This document shows positions 1-5,416 of a DNA stretch of 5,416 bases, in pieces. Positions within the stretch are counted from its first letter, which is position 1; the number at the start of each line of letters is the position of its first letter. A program made the translations under genes and the position numbers. The notes below the pieces were generated by a model. The model was not told the origin of the DNA. It saw only the letters and a list, made by a program, of their open reading frames with translations, and did no database searches. Origin of the DNA: Pseudomonadota bacterium. Its GTDB lineage: Bacteria > Pseudomonadota > Alphaproteobacteria > Rhizobiales > Xanthobacteraceae. The stretch spans positions 1 through 5,416 of the forward strand of contig JAEXXW010000030.1 in NCBI GenBank assembly GCA_023405565.1, read 5' to 3'.

Positions 1-16
1 GTCGCGCGCCTGGGAC

Positions 17-31
17 ATTGATGCTCGCAAA
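17..31. promoter_or_regulatory. Possible LysR-type T-N11-A box
   Basis: The sequence reads ATTG-N7-CAAA, with T18 and A30 eleven bases apart and TTG (18-20) mirrored by CAA (28-30). This is the general shape of a LysR-type regulator site. It is relevant because the C. basilensis hmf cluster is associated with a LysR-type regulator (HmfR1). The arms are only three bases, and such patterns arise often by chance, so this is a weak candidate. Confidence 0.2.
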
Positions 32-40
32 TCCCTTTTT

Positions 41-66
41 GAGACTTTTCGGTAAATTACGAGACT
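41..66. promoter_or_regulatory. GAGACT direct repeat flanking a GTAA-A-TTAC dyad
   Basis: GAGACT occurs at 41-46 and again at 61-66, exactly 20 bases apart (about two helical turns). A perfect dyad, GTAA-A-TTAC (52-60), lies just before the second copy. The spacing would put two bound monomers on the same face of the DNA. It lies about 80-105 bases upstream of the hmfA start, a plausible place for an activator or repressor site. The repeat and dyad are seen directly; their role is inference. Confidence 0.25.
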
Positions 67-134
67 GCCGGGGATCGTCAGCCTCGGGCATCTGAAGCAG
101 TTTGTCCCAAAAGGCGCCAAGAAACAGCGCTTCT

Positions 135-140
135 GGGAGA
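135..140 (+). promoter_or_regulatory. Ribosome binding site for hmfA (supports a TTG start)
   Basis: GGGAGA ends seven bases before the TTG at 148-150. The reading frame is open back to a TGA at 40-42 but has no ATG, GTG or TTG upstream of 148, so this site decides the start. The resulting N-terminus (MRVERIAW, then GQSLPRVED) begins at the point expected for this family. Confidence 0.75.
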
Positions 141-147
141 AACGGTC

Positions 148-3090
148 TTGCGAGTTGAGCGTATTGCCTGGACCGGGCAATCATTACCACGCGTCGAAGA
201 TGCCGCGCTGCTGACGGGCCGTGGCCGTTTTGTCGACGATTTGCCGATCCGGCCCGGGACCCTCCACGCAGCGATCCTGCGGTCCGCGCATGCCCATGCC
301 GATCTCGTCAAGATCGACAAATCCGCAGCCGAAGCGCTGCCGGGCGTCACAGCCATTCTGACCGGCGCCGACATCGCCGCCCTTTCGACACCGATGGTGG
401 CCGGCCTCAAGATTGCGGTCGAAAACTGGCCGATCGCACTCGACCGCGTGCGTTATGTCGGCGAACCCGTGGCGATCGCCATTGCGGAGAGTCGCTATCT
501 CGCCGAAGACGCGCTCGATCTGATCGAGGTGACTTACGCGCAGCGGCCAGCCGTCGTCGATCCGGTCGCCAGCAGCGAGGATACCGCGCCGCTCCTGCAT
601 GACGGCACATCCTCCAATGTCGTCAGCGATCGCAGCTTCCGCTACGGCAACCCCGAAGACGCCTTCGCGCAGGCCGATCGCACGATCTCGATCTCGATCC
701 GTTATCCGCGCAACACCGGCTCGCCGATGGAAACCTTCGGCGTTGTCGCCGAATACGATCCTCACGAAGGCGTCTACGATGTCCTGACCAACTTCCAGGG
801 GCCCTTCAGCATTCACGCCGTGCTGTCGCGCGCGCTGAAGGTGCCGGGCAACAAACTCAGGCTGCGTATGCCGCCGGATTCCGGTGGCAGCTTCGGCGTC
901 AAGCAAGGTGTTGCACCTTACGTGATCCTCATCGGTATCGCGGCCCGCCTCGCCGGCCGCCCGGTGAAATGGGTCGAGGATCGTCTCGAACATCTGGTCG
1001 CGGCCACATCGGCAACCAATCGCGTCACCACACTCAAGGCCGCTGTGACCAACGATGGGCGCATCACCGCGCTTGACTGGGATCAGCTTGAGGATTGCGG
1101 CGCCTATCCGCGCGCACCGGAACCCGCCACCCTCTATCGCATGCACGGCAACATGACCGGCGCTTACGATATCAGGCATGTCGCGATCCGCAATCGCGTC
1201 GCACTCACGAACAAGGCGCCGACCGGTCTCGTGCGTGGCTTCGGTGGACCGCAGGTCTATTTCGCGCTCGAGCGTCTGGTGCAGCGGATCGCGGTCGAAC
1301 TCAAGCGCGATCCGGTCGAGATGATCCGGCGCAATCTCATTGCCTCGGATGCATTCCCGTACAAAACCGCAACCGGCGCAATCTACGATTCCGGCGACTA
1401 TCTCGCCGCGCTGGACATCGCTCTCGGCGAACAACGGTTGCAATATCTGCAGCGCCGGCGTGACGAGGCGCGTGCCGCCGGCCGGCTCTATGGCATTGGC
1501 TTTGCCGCGGCTGTCGAACCCAGCGTCTCCAATATGGGTTACATCACGACGGTTCTCACCGCCAACGAGCGTGCCAAGGCCGGACCAAAGAACGGCGCGC
1601 AGGCGACCGCAACCGTTGCGATCGATCCTGTGGGGACCGTCAGTGTCCACATTTCATCGACCCCGCAGGGACAGGGCCATCGAACCGTGATCGCGCAGGT
1701 CGTGGCTGATGTGTTCGGGCTGCGGCCGGACGATATTCGCGTCGCGACCGATCTCGACACAGGCAAGGATGCCTGGTCGATCGCATCCGGCAATTACTCG
1801 AGCCGCTTCGCCGCGGCCGTCGCAGGCACCAGCCATCTGGCGGCGATGCGGTTGCGGGACAAGCTCGCACGGATCGCAGCCGAGCAGCTTCGTGTCGACG
1901 CCGAAGATATCCGCTTCGCCGATGGCAAGGTTCTGGGTCCGCATGAAGGCGCGGCCATGCCCTTCTCGCGCATTGCCGCCTTGTCGCATTGGTCGCCGGC
2001 TCTGGTCGGCGGCGCCTCCGATCAGACCATTCGCGAAACCACATTCTGGACGCCGCCGGAACTCACTGCACCCACGCCCGCCGACGAGGTCAATTCGTCG
2101 CTGTGCCATGGTTTCATCTTCGACATGTGCGGCGTGGAAATCGATCGCCTCAGCGGCAAAGTTCAGATCGATAAATACGTAACGATGCATGATTGCGGCC
2201 GCGTGCTGCATCCGGGGATGGTTGAAGGGCAGATCCGCGGCGGCTTCGCGCAGGCGCTCGGCGCCACCTTCTACGAAGAGCTTGCTTACGGTGATGACGG
2301 TTCATTCCTGACCGGCACATTCGCCGATTATCTGCTGCCGACGGCGACCGAGACTCCCGACATCGACATCCTGCATATCGAAACGCCCTCGCCATTCACG
2401 CCGCTGGGCGCCAAAGGCGTCGGCGAAGGCAATTGCATGTCCACACCGGTCTGCATCGCCAATGCCATCGCCGATGCACTGGGCGTGAGCGATGTTAGCC
2501 TGCCGCTCAAACCCGCGACGGTTCTTGCGCTCTTCGCAGAACCGGAACCGCCCGCGCCCAAGAACGCACGGCCAGCCACACCCGCGGCCAAACCGGGCGA
2601 CCGCACATTGCGCGGCGAAGGCGAAGCGCGTGTCGCCGCCGAACCGTCCGCCGTCTGGGACATGCTGCTCGATGTCGATGTTCTGGCGTCGATCATTCCC
2701 GGCTGTCATGGCGTCCAGAAACTGTCACCGACCCATTTCAAGGCGGACGTGACACTCGGCGTCGGCCCCGTGAAAGGCCGCTACAAAGCCGAGATCCAGC
2801 TCTCCGATCTCGATGCGCCCCGTGCCGCCACCTTGTCCGGCTCCGTCATCGGCGCACTGGGCACAGGCAGCGGTGCAGGGCGTGTCACGCTTTCACCCGA
2901 CGGGAACGGCGGCACGATCATCGGTTATTCCTACGAGGCCGCCGTCGGCGGCAAGGTCGCCGCAATCGGCGGGCGTCTGCTCGATGGCGCAGCGCGCGCC
3001 ATTATCGGCCAGTTCTTTTCGGCGCTTGGACGGCGCGCCTCTCCTCAGCGCGCATCGTGGATCGCACGCCTGTTCGGGAGGCGCGGATGA
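148..3090 (+). CDS. hmfA: 2-furoyl-CoA dehydrogenase large (molybdopterin) subunit, HmfA-like, fused to a CoxG domain
   Basis: Catalytic subunit (980 residues, TTG start) of a cytoplasmic molybdenum hydroxylase; proposed reaction is C5 hydroxylation of 2-furoyl-CoA with water-derived oxygen. Domains in order: xanthine dehydrogenase a/b hammerhead (about 20-130), first Mo-cofactor domain (about 140-390), second Mo-cofactor domain (about 420-735) with the catalytic-Glu segment after it, Pro/Ala-rich linker (797-818), CoxG-type SRPBCC domain (about 820-965). Cofactor motifs seen: GGSFGVK (246-252), PQGQGH (506-511), SGNYSSR (547-553). E760 in GVGEGN is the expected catalytic glutamate. The active-site loop LVRGFGG (361-367) resembles xanthine dehydrogenase and lacks the cysteine of true CO dehydrogenase (AYRCSFR), so this is not a form I CoxL. 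The usual length without CoxG is about 770-810. The stop overlaps the hmfB start (ATGA). Enzyme class is near certain; the furoyl-CoA substrate rests on gene order and recalled similarity. Another aromatic or heterocyclic acyl-CoA remains possible. Confidence 0.78.
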   Translation: MRVERIAWTGQSLPRVEDAALLTGRGRFVDDLPIRPGTLHAAILRSAHAHADLVKIDKSAAEALPGVTAILTGADIAALSTPMVAGLKIAVENWPIALDRVRYVGEPVAIAIAESRYLAEDALDLIEVTYAQRPAVVDPVASSEDTAPLLHDGTSSNVVSDRSFRYGNPEDAFAQADRTISISIRYPRNTGSPMETFGVVAEYDPHEGVYDVLTNFQGPFSIHAVLSRALKVPGNKLRLRMPPDSGGSFGVKQGVAPYVILIGIAARLAGRPVKWVEDRLEHLVAATSATNRVTTLKAAVTNDGRITALDWDQLEDCGAYPRAPEPATLYRMHGNMTGAYDIRHVAIRNRVALTNKAPTGLVRGFGGPQVYFALERLVQRIAVELKRDPVEMIRRNLIASDAFPYKTATGAIYDSGDYLAALDIALGEQRLQYLQRRRDEARAAGRLYGIGFAAAVEPSVSNMGYITTVLTANERAKAGPKNGAQATATVAIDPVGTVSVHISSTPQGQGHRTVIAQVVADVFGLRPDDIRVATDLDTGKDAWSIASGNYSSRFAAAVAGTSHLAAMRLRDKLARIAAEQLRVDAEDIRFADGKVLGPHEGAAMPFSRIAALSHWSPALVGGASDQTIRETTFWTPPELTAPTPADEVNSSLCHGFIFDMCGVEIDRLSGKVQIDKYVTMHDCGRVLHPGMVEGQIRGGFAQALGATFYEELAYGDDGSFLTGTFADYLLPTATETPDIDILHIETPSPFTPLGAKGVGEGNCMSTPVCIANAIADALGVSDVSLPLKPATVLALFAEPEPPAPKNARPATPAAKPGDRTLRGEGEARVAAEPSAVWDMLLDVDVLASIIPGCHGVQKLSPTHFKADVTLGVGPVKGRYKAEIQLSDLDAPRAATLSGSVIGALGTGSGAGRVTLSPDGNGGTIIGYSYEAAVGGKVAAIGGRLLDGAARAIIGQFFSALGRRASPQRASWIARLFGRRG
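2605..3042 (+). other. CoxG-like SRPBCC domain within HmfA (residues about 820-965)
   Basis: This part of HmfA reads as a complete CoxG (carbon monoxide dehydrogenase subunit G, SRPBCC fold) protein. It opens with LRGEGEARVAAEPSAVW, followed by IIPGCHGVQKLS (849-860), GVGPVKGRYK (871-880), LSDLDAP (885-891), and closes with the VGGKVAAIGGRLLDG stretch (933-947). These match the landmarks of free-standing CoxG, such as the IPGC motif, the VGPVK strand and the VGGKLAxxGxRLxDG helix entry. CoxG is normally separate; in CO oxidisers it attaches CO dehydrogenase to the membrane and has been linked to quinone handling. In the fusion it follows a linker of about 22 residues rich in Pro, Ala and Lys, which suggests a mobile appended module. 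Confidence 0.85.
3076..3081 (+). promoter_or_regulatory. Ribosome binding site for hmfB
   Basis: GGGAGG lies five bases before the ATG at 3087 and within the last codons of hmfA. It favours this ATG over the in-frame ATG at 3057, which has no comparable site and would add residues (MDRTPVREAR) not expected at the front of the FAD domain. Confidence 0.7.
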
Positions 3091-3914
3091 AGCCCGCGGC
3101 CTTCGATTATCTGCGCGCCCAGTCGATGGACGAGGCATTGACCGCGCTGTCCGAACACGGGTCCGACGCGCGCGTCATCGCCGGCGGCCAGTCGCTGCTG
3201 CCGATGCTGAATATGCGGCTCGCCAAACCGGCGGTGCTGATCGACATCATGGGCATCGCAAAGCTCGATGAGGTGCAGCGCGAGCGGACCATGATCGTCG
3301 TGCCCGCAGCGGTCCGGCAGGCGCGCCTGCTGGCAAGGCCCGATCTCGCCAGGGAGCAGCCATTGCTGGCCGCCGCACTTCCCTGGCTCGGCCATTATCA
3401 GACGCGATCGCGCGGCACGGTCTGCGGCTCGACCGCACATGCCGATCCGAGCGCGGAAATTCCGCTCTGCCTGGTCGCACTCGATGGCGAAATCCGGCTG
3501 CGCTCGCGCCGCAAGCGGCGAACGGTGAAGGCCGACAGCTTCTTCACCGGCATGATGACCACCGCCAAGGAGGACGACGAACTGATCGAAGCGGTCGCCT
3601 TCCCGGCCGCCGAACAGGGGACGGGATATGCGTTCCGCGAAGTTGCACGGCGGCATGGCGACTTCGCCATCGTCGGCTGCGCGGCCGTCGTCACGGCAAA
3701 ACAAATCCATCTTTCGGTGGCGGGCGTGGCCGATGCGCCGGCACGTCGCTCATGGCCGCTCCTGGATGGCGCGGCCCTTGGCGATGCACTGAATGCTTTC
3801 GCATGGGAGCTCGACGCGCGCGAAGACATTCACGCCACCGCACGGCTGCGGCGCGATCTCGTGCGCAATCTTGGCCGCGCTGTGATCGAGGAGGCAACGC
3901 AATGCCGCGGCTGA
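3087..3914 (+). CDS. hmfB: 2-furoyl-CoA dehydrogenase FAD-binding (medium) subunit, HmfB-like
   Basis: FAD subunit (275 residues) of the molybdenum hydroxylase; takes electrons from the [2Fe-2S] subunit and hands them to the acceptor. It opens with the usual family pattern (KPAAFDYLRAQSMDEAL), carries the FAD loop AGGQSLLP (32-39) and the second FAD motif RGTVCGSTAHADPSAE (109-124), and ends with a CO_deh_flav_C-type domain (about 175-272). Length is close to CoxM-type subunits. The four-cysteine insertion that holds the extra [4Fe-4S] cluster of 4-hydroxybenzoyl-CoA reductase is absent: only four scattered cysteines occur (113, 128, 198, 273). This argues for an ordinary oxidative hydroxylase and against a dearomatising or dehydroxylating reductase. 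The motif has Cys113 where most relatives have Gly. The start overlaps the hmfA stop by four bases (ATGA), implying translational coupling. Subunit type is very secure; the substrate is inferred from the neighbours. Confidence 0.78.
   Translation: MKPAAFDYLRAQSMDEALTALSEHGSDARVIAGGQSLLPMLNMRLAKPAVLIDIMGIAKLDEVQRERTMIVVPAAVRQARLLARPDLAREQPLLAAALPWLGHYQTRSRGTVCGSTAHADPSAEIPLCLVALDGEIRLRSRRKRRTVKADSFFTGMMTTAKEDDELIEAVAFPAAEQGTGYAFREVARRHGDFAIVGCAAVVTAKQIHLSVAGVADAPARRSWPLLDGAALGDALNAFAWELDAREDIHATARLRRDLVRNLGRAVIEEATQCRG
3888..3894 (+). promoter_or_regulatory. Ribosome binding site for hmfC
   Basis: GAGGAGG, a strong Shine-Dalgarno sequence, ends seven bases before the ATG at 3902 and lies inside the end of hmfB. 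It settles the hmfC start; the same frame is open further upstream, but there it reads as out-of-frame hmfB sequence. Confidence 0.8.
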
Positions 3915-4411
3915 GCTCAAACCAGCGCCATACGGTGGATTTCAACCTCAACGGCAAGCCGACGCGCATGGACGTCGAGACACGACTCCTCGCGACAGAC
4001 GCCCTGCGTCACACGCTCGGGCTGACCGGCACGCATGTCGGCTGCGAACATGGCGTTTGCGGTGCCTGCACGATCTGGATCGATGATGTGCCAGCGCGCG
4101 CCTGCCTGACCCTCGCCATACAGCTTGAAGGGCGCAATGTGCGCACGGTCGAAGGGCTTGCGCCGCGCCCCGATCAGCTTGGCGTCCTGCAATCGGCATT
4201 TCGTCGGCATCATGCGCTGCAATGCGGCTTCTGCACCGCCGGCATCCTGATGTCGGCCGCGGCCTTTCTGCGCGAACAGCCGGATCCGACGGACGAGGAA
4301 ATCCGCGAAGTCGTCGGCGGCCATCTGTGCCGCTGCACGGGCTACACGCCCATCATCGCCGCCATCCGCGAAGCCGCATCCATTCTTCGGGGGACACAAG
4401 ACAATGTTTGA
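3902..4411 (+). CDS. hmfC: 2-furoyl-CoA dehydrogenase [2Fe-2S] (small) subunit, HmfC-like
   Basis: Small subunit (169 residues) carrying two [2Fe-2S] clusters that relay electrons from the molybdenum centre to FAD. The N-terminal plant-type ferredoxin domain (about 12-80) has Cys48, Cys53, Cys56 and Cys68 in the CEHGVCGAC pattern. The C-terminal helical domain (about 83-160) has Cys108, Cys111, Cys143 and Cys145 in QCGFC and CRC. All eight ligands are present, and Q107 sits where family members contact the molybdopterin cytosine dinucleotide. Length is typical (150-170). No Tat or other signal peptide is visible, so the complex should be cytoplasmic, like most single-operon CoxS-type enzymes. 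It overlaps hmfB by 13 bases and hmfD by 8. Subunit type is near certain; assignment to furoyl-CoA dehydrogenase comes from operon context. Confidence 0.8.
   Translation: MPRLSSNQRHTVDFNLNGKPTRMDVETRLLATDALRHTLGLTGTHVGCEHGVCGACTIWIDDVPARACLTLAIQLEGRNVRTVEGLAPRPDQLGVLQSAFRRHHALQCGFCTAGILMSAAAFLREQPDPTDEEIREVVGGHLCRCTGYTPIIAAIREAASILRGTQDNV
4389..4394 (+). promoter_or_regulatory. Ribosome binding site for hmfD
   Basis: GGGGGA lies nine bases before the ATG at 4404, inside the end of hmfC. It is weaker than the sites of hmfB and hmfC; the 8-base overlap with hmfC may help by translational coupling. Confidence 0.5.
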
Positions 4412-5416
4412 TCTCGGCACGAGCTTCATTGCCAGTGTCGCGCGCGATCCGGATGCGATCGCCATCGTCGACGGCGATGTGCGGCTGACATACGCGCAAT
4501 GGCTGAAAACGATCTCGTCGGTCGTTTCTTCGTTCCACTCCCTGGGGCTGAAGAGTGGCGATCATCTCGTCACAGTGCTGCAAAACCGCTGGGAAGCCGC
4601 AACGTTGCATTGGGCCTGCCAATTCGCCGGTCTCGTGATCACCCCGATCAACTGGCGCGCAAAGGCGGACGAAATCGACTATGTGATTGAAAATGCCGAT
4701 GCACGGGCCATCGTCTTCGAAAGCGTGTCCGCAGCCACAACCGCCGAGAGCAAGTGCACCACCGGCATCCTGCGCATCGCTGTCGGCGAAGCAGGCCAGG
4801 CCGACATGACATTCGCGAAGATGACCGAGGCGGCTGCACCAGCGGTTATTCCGCAAGCCACGGCCGACGCAAAGTCGCTGATGCTCTACACCTCCGGCAC
4901 GACGGCAAAGCCGAAGGGTGTGCCACGGCGCCATCGCGCGGAGCGCATGGCAGCCCTCGCTCACGTCGCGCAAAACCTCTATGGGCGCGGCGAACGCACC
5001 CTTGGCGTGATGCCGCTCTATCACACGATGGGCGTGCGCTCGCTGCTGGCCATGTCGCTGATCGGCGGCACCTTCGTCTGTCTGCCCCGCTTCGACATTG
5101 TCCGCGCGCTCGAACTGATCGCGGCCGAACGCATCACCAATCTCTATCTGGTGCCGACGCTGTATCACGACCTCGTGCATCATCCACTGTTCGCCGGCAC
5201 CGACGTTTCATCGGTGCGCAAGCTCGGATTTGCGGGCGCGCCGATGACGGACGGTCTGCTGACGAAACTCAGCGAAGCCTTCAGGCCGGACCTTTTCGTC
5301 AATCATTACGGCTCGTCAGAGATCTACACATTCACCATCAATCAGGATGCGGCCACCAAACCCGGCAGCGCCGGCAAGGCCGGGCTCAATCAGCATATCC
5401 GGGTGGTCAAGCTGAA
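4404..5416 (+). CDS. hmfD: 2-furoyl-CoA synthetase (AMP-forming acyl-CoA ligase), HmfD-like, partial
   Basis: First 337 codons of an ANL-superfamily acyl-CoA synthetase; the frame stays open to the window end, so the C-terminal part (probably 150-200 residues, including the mobile lid domain and its catalytic lysine) is missing. The N-terminus [18 protein letters not shown] and RLTYAQW (27-33) fit the family. The phosphate-binding loop is YTSGTTAKPKG (162-172), with Ala168 where Gly is usual. The A4 region is MPLYHTMG (203-210), with the aromatic/His pair that helps bind the carboxylate. The A5 motif is HYGSSE (301-306), with the Glu that coordinates Mg-ATP. It would activate a carboxylic acid through an acyl-adenylate to its CoA thioester. 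Placement immediately after a molybdenum hydroxylase operon suggests that this thioester feeds that enzyme, as HmfD does for 2-furoate. Specificity for furoate is inferred; benzoate-type or other heteroaromatic acids are alternatives. Confidence 0.72.
   Translation, partial: MFDLGTSFIASVARDPDAIAIVDGDVRLTYAQWLKTISSVVSSFHSLGLKSGDHLVTVLQNRWEAATLHWACQFAGLVITPINWRAKADEIDYVIENADARAIVFESVSAATTAESKCTTGILRIAVGEAGQADMTFAKMTEAAAPAVIPQATADAKSLMLYTSGTTAKPKGVPRRHRAERMAALAHVAQNLYGRGERTLGVMPLYHTMGVRSLLAMSLIGGTFVCLPRFDIVRALELIAAERITNLYLVPTLYHDLVHHPLFAGTDVSSVRKLGFAGAPMTDGLLTKLSEAFRPDLFVNHYGSSEIYTFTINQDAATKPGSAGKAGLNQHIRVVKL

Larger units (their letters stand above)
1..147. other. Intergenic leader upstream of the operon
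   Basis: No convincing gene was found here. The stretch is clearly richer in A+T (runs of T at 36-40, TAAATTA at 53-59) than the coding DNA that follows, as expected of a promoter region. I could not find a convincing sigma-70 or sigma-54 promoter: TTGAGA at 39-44 has no good -10 partner at 16-18 bases, and the GG/GC pair near 12-24 is one base short of sigma-54 spacing. It holds a few operator-like elements, listed separately. An upstream or divergent gene may end or begin in the first 55 bases, but the window is too short there to tell. Confidence 0.7.

Noticed and set aside
1..18. Possible start of a divergent gene on the - strand (ATG at 18-16, MSQARD...)
   Set aside because: Only six codons fall inside the window, and the nearest purine-rich stretch is about 13 bases from the ATG, too far for a good ribosome binding site. 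A divergent regulator remains possible but is not supported.
11..26. Sigma-54 promoter-like TGGGACATTGATGC
   Set aside because: The GG and GC elements are one base too close for the strict -24/-12 spacing, and the sequence between departs from consensus.
2..55. Possible C-terminal end of an upstream + strand gene (17 codons, ends SLFETFR then TAA)
   Set aside because: It is too short to recognise, its third positions are less G/C-biased than the genes here, and another frame is also open to the window edge. It cannot be told from chance without sequence before base 1.
683..700. Short tandem GATCTC hexamer run
   Set aside because: It lies within hmfA and simply encodes alternating Ser-Ile residues of a beta strand; it is too short to be a meaningful repeat.
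184..1650. 488-codon open frame on the - strand opposite hmfA
   Set aside because: It lies antisense to clearly conserved hmfA coding sequence, its product is a mix rich in Arg, Gly, Asp and Cys with no recognisable domain, and long antisense frames are common in high-G+C genes with G/C-biased third positions.
148..4411. Aerobic CO dehydrogenase (coxLMS)
   Set aside because: The genes are homologous, but the Cu-ligand cysteine loop is missing, the order L-M-S with a CoA ligase differs from coxMSL, and a ligase has no role in CO oxidation.
148..4411. 4-Hydroxybenzoyl-CoA reductase (hcrABC)
   Set aside because: The FAD subunit lacks the cysteine-rich insertion that binds the extra [4Fe-4S] cluster of that enzyme.
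4353..5183. 276-codon open frame on the - strand opposite hmfD
   Set aside because: It is fully antisense to the acyl-CoA synthetase, whose motifs are intact; the product (rich in His, Arg, Gly and Cys) shows no known domain.

Overview
The window is almost entirely coding on the + strand and holds four tightly overlapping genes: three subunits of a molybdenum hydroxylase of the xanthine dehydrogenase / CO dehydrogenase family, then the first 337 codons of an acyl-CoA synthetase. The order (molybdopterin large subunit, FAD subunit, [2Fe-2S] subunit, AMP-forming CoA ligase) matches the hmfABCD order of the furfural / 2-furoate degradation cluster described in Cupriavidus basilensis HMF14. My best reading is 2-furoyl-CoA dehydrogenase (HmfABC) plus 2-furoyl-CoA synthetase (HmfD). 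The enzyme classes are secure from motifs. The furoyl substrate is inferred from gene order and recalled similarity, without a database search.

Layout: bases 1-147 are a non-coding leader, visibly poorer in G+C than the genes, with possible operator-like elements. hmfA (148-3090) starts at TTG behind a good Shine-Dalgarno and carries a C-terminal CoxG-like SRPBCC domain fused to the catalytic subunit. hmfB (3087-3914) overlaps hmfA by 4 bases (ATGA). hmfC (3902-4411) overlaps hmfB by 13 bases. hmfD (4404 to beyond 5416) overlaps hmfC by 8 bases. The overlaps and the lack of internal gaps point to one polycistronic, translationally coupled operon.

Proposed pathway: HmfD activates 2-furoate with ATP and CoA to 2-furoyl-CoA. 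HmfABC hydroxylates the furan ring at C5 with oxygen from water and passes electrons Mo -> two [2Fe-2S] -> FAD -> respiratory chain. The product would then be ring-opened by a hydrolase (HmfE, expected just downstream, outside the window) to 2-oxoglutaryl-CoA and 2-oxoglutarate.

The high G+C (about 60-65% by eye), strong G/C third-position bias and protein style suggest an alphaproteobacterium, possibly a Rhizobiales member near Bradyrhizobium, Afipia or Rhodopseudomonas; this placement is tentative. The most notable feature is the CoxL-CoxG type fusion in HmfA with its cationic, amphipathic C-terminal tail, which could tether the dehydrogenase to the membrane or its quinone pool. No RNA genes, mobile elements, CRISPR arrays or large repeats were seen.
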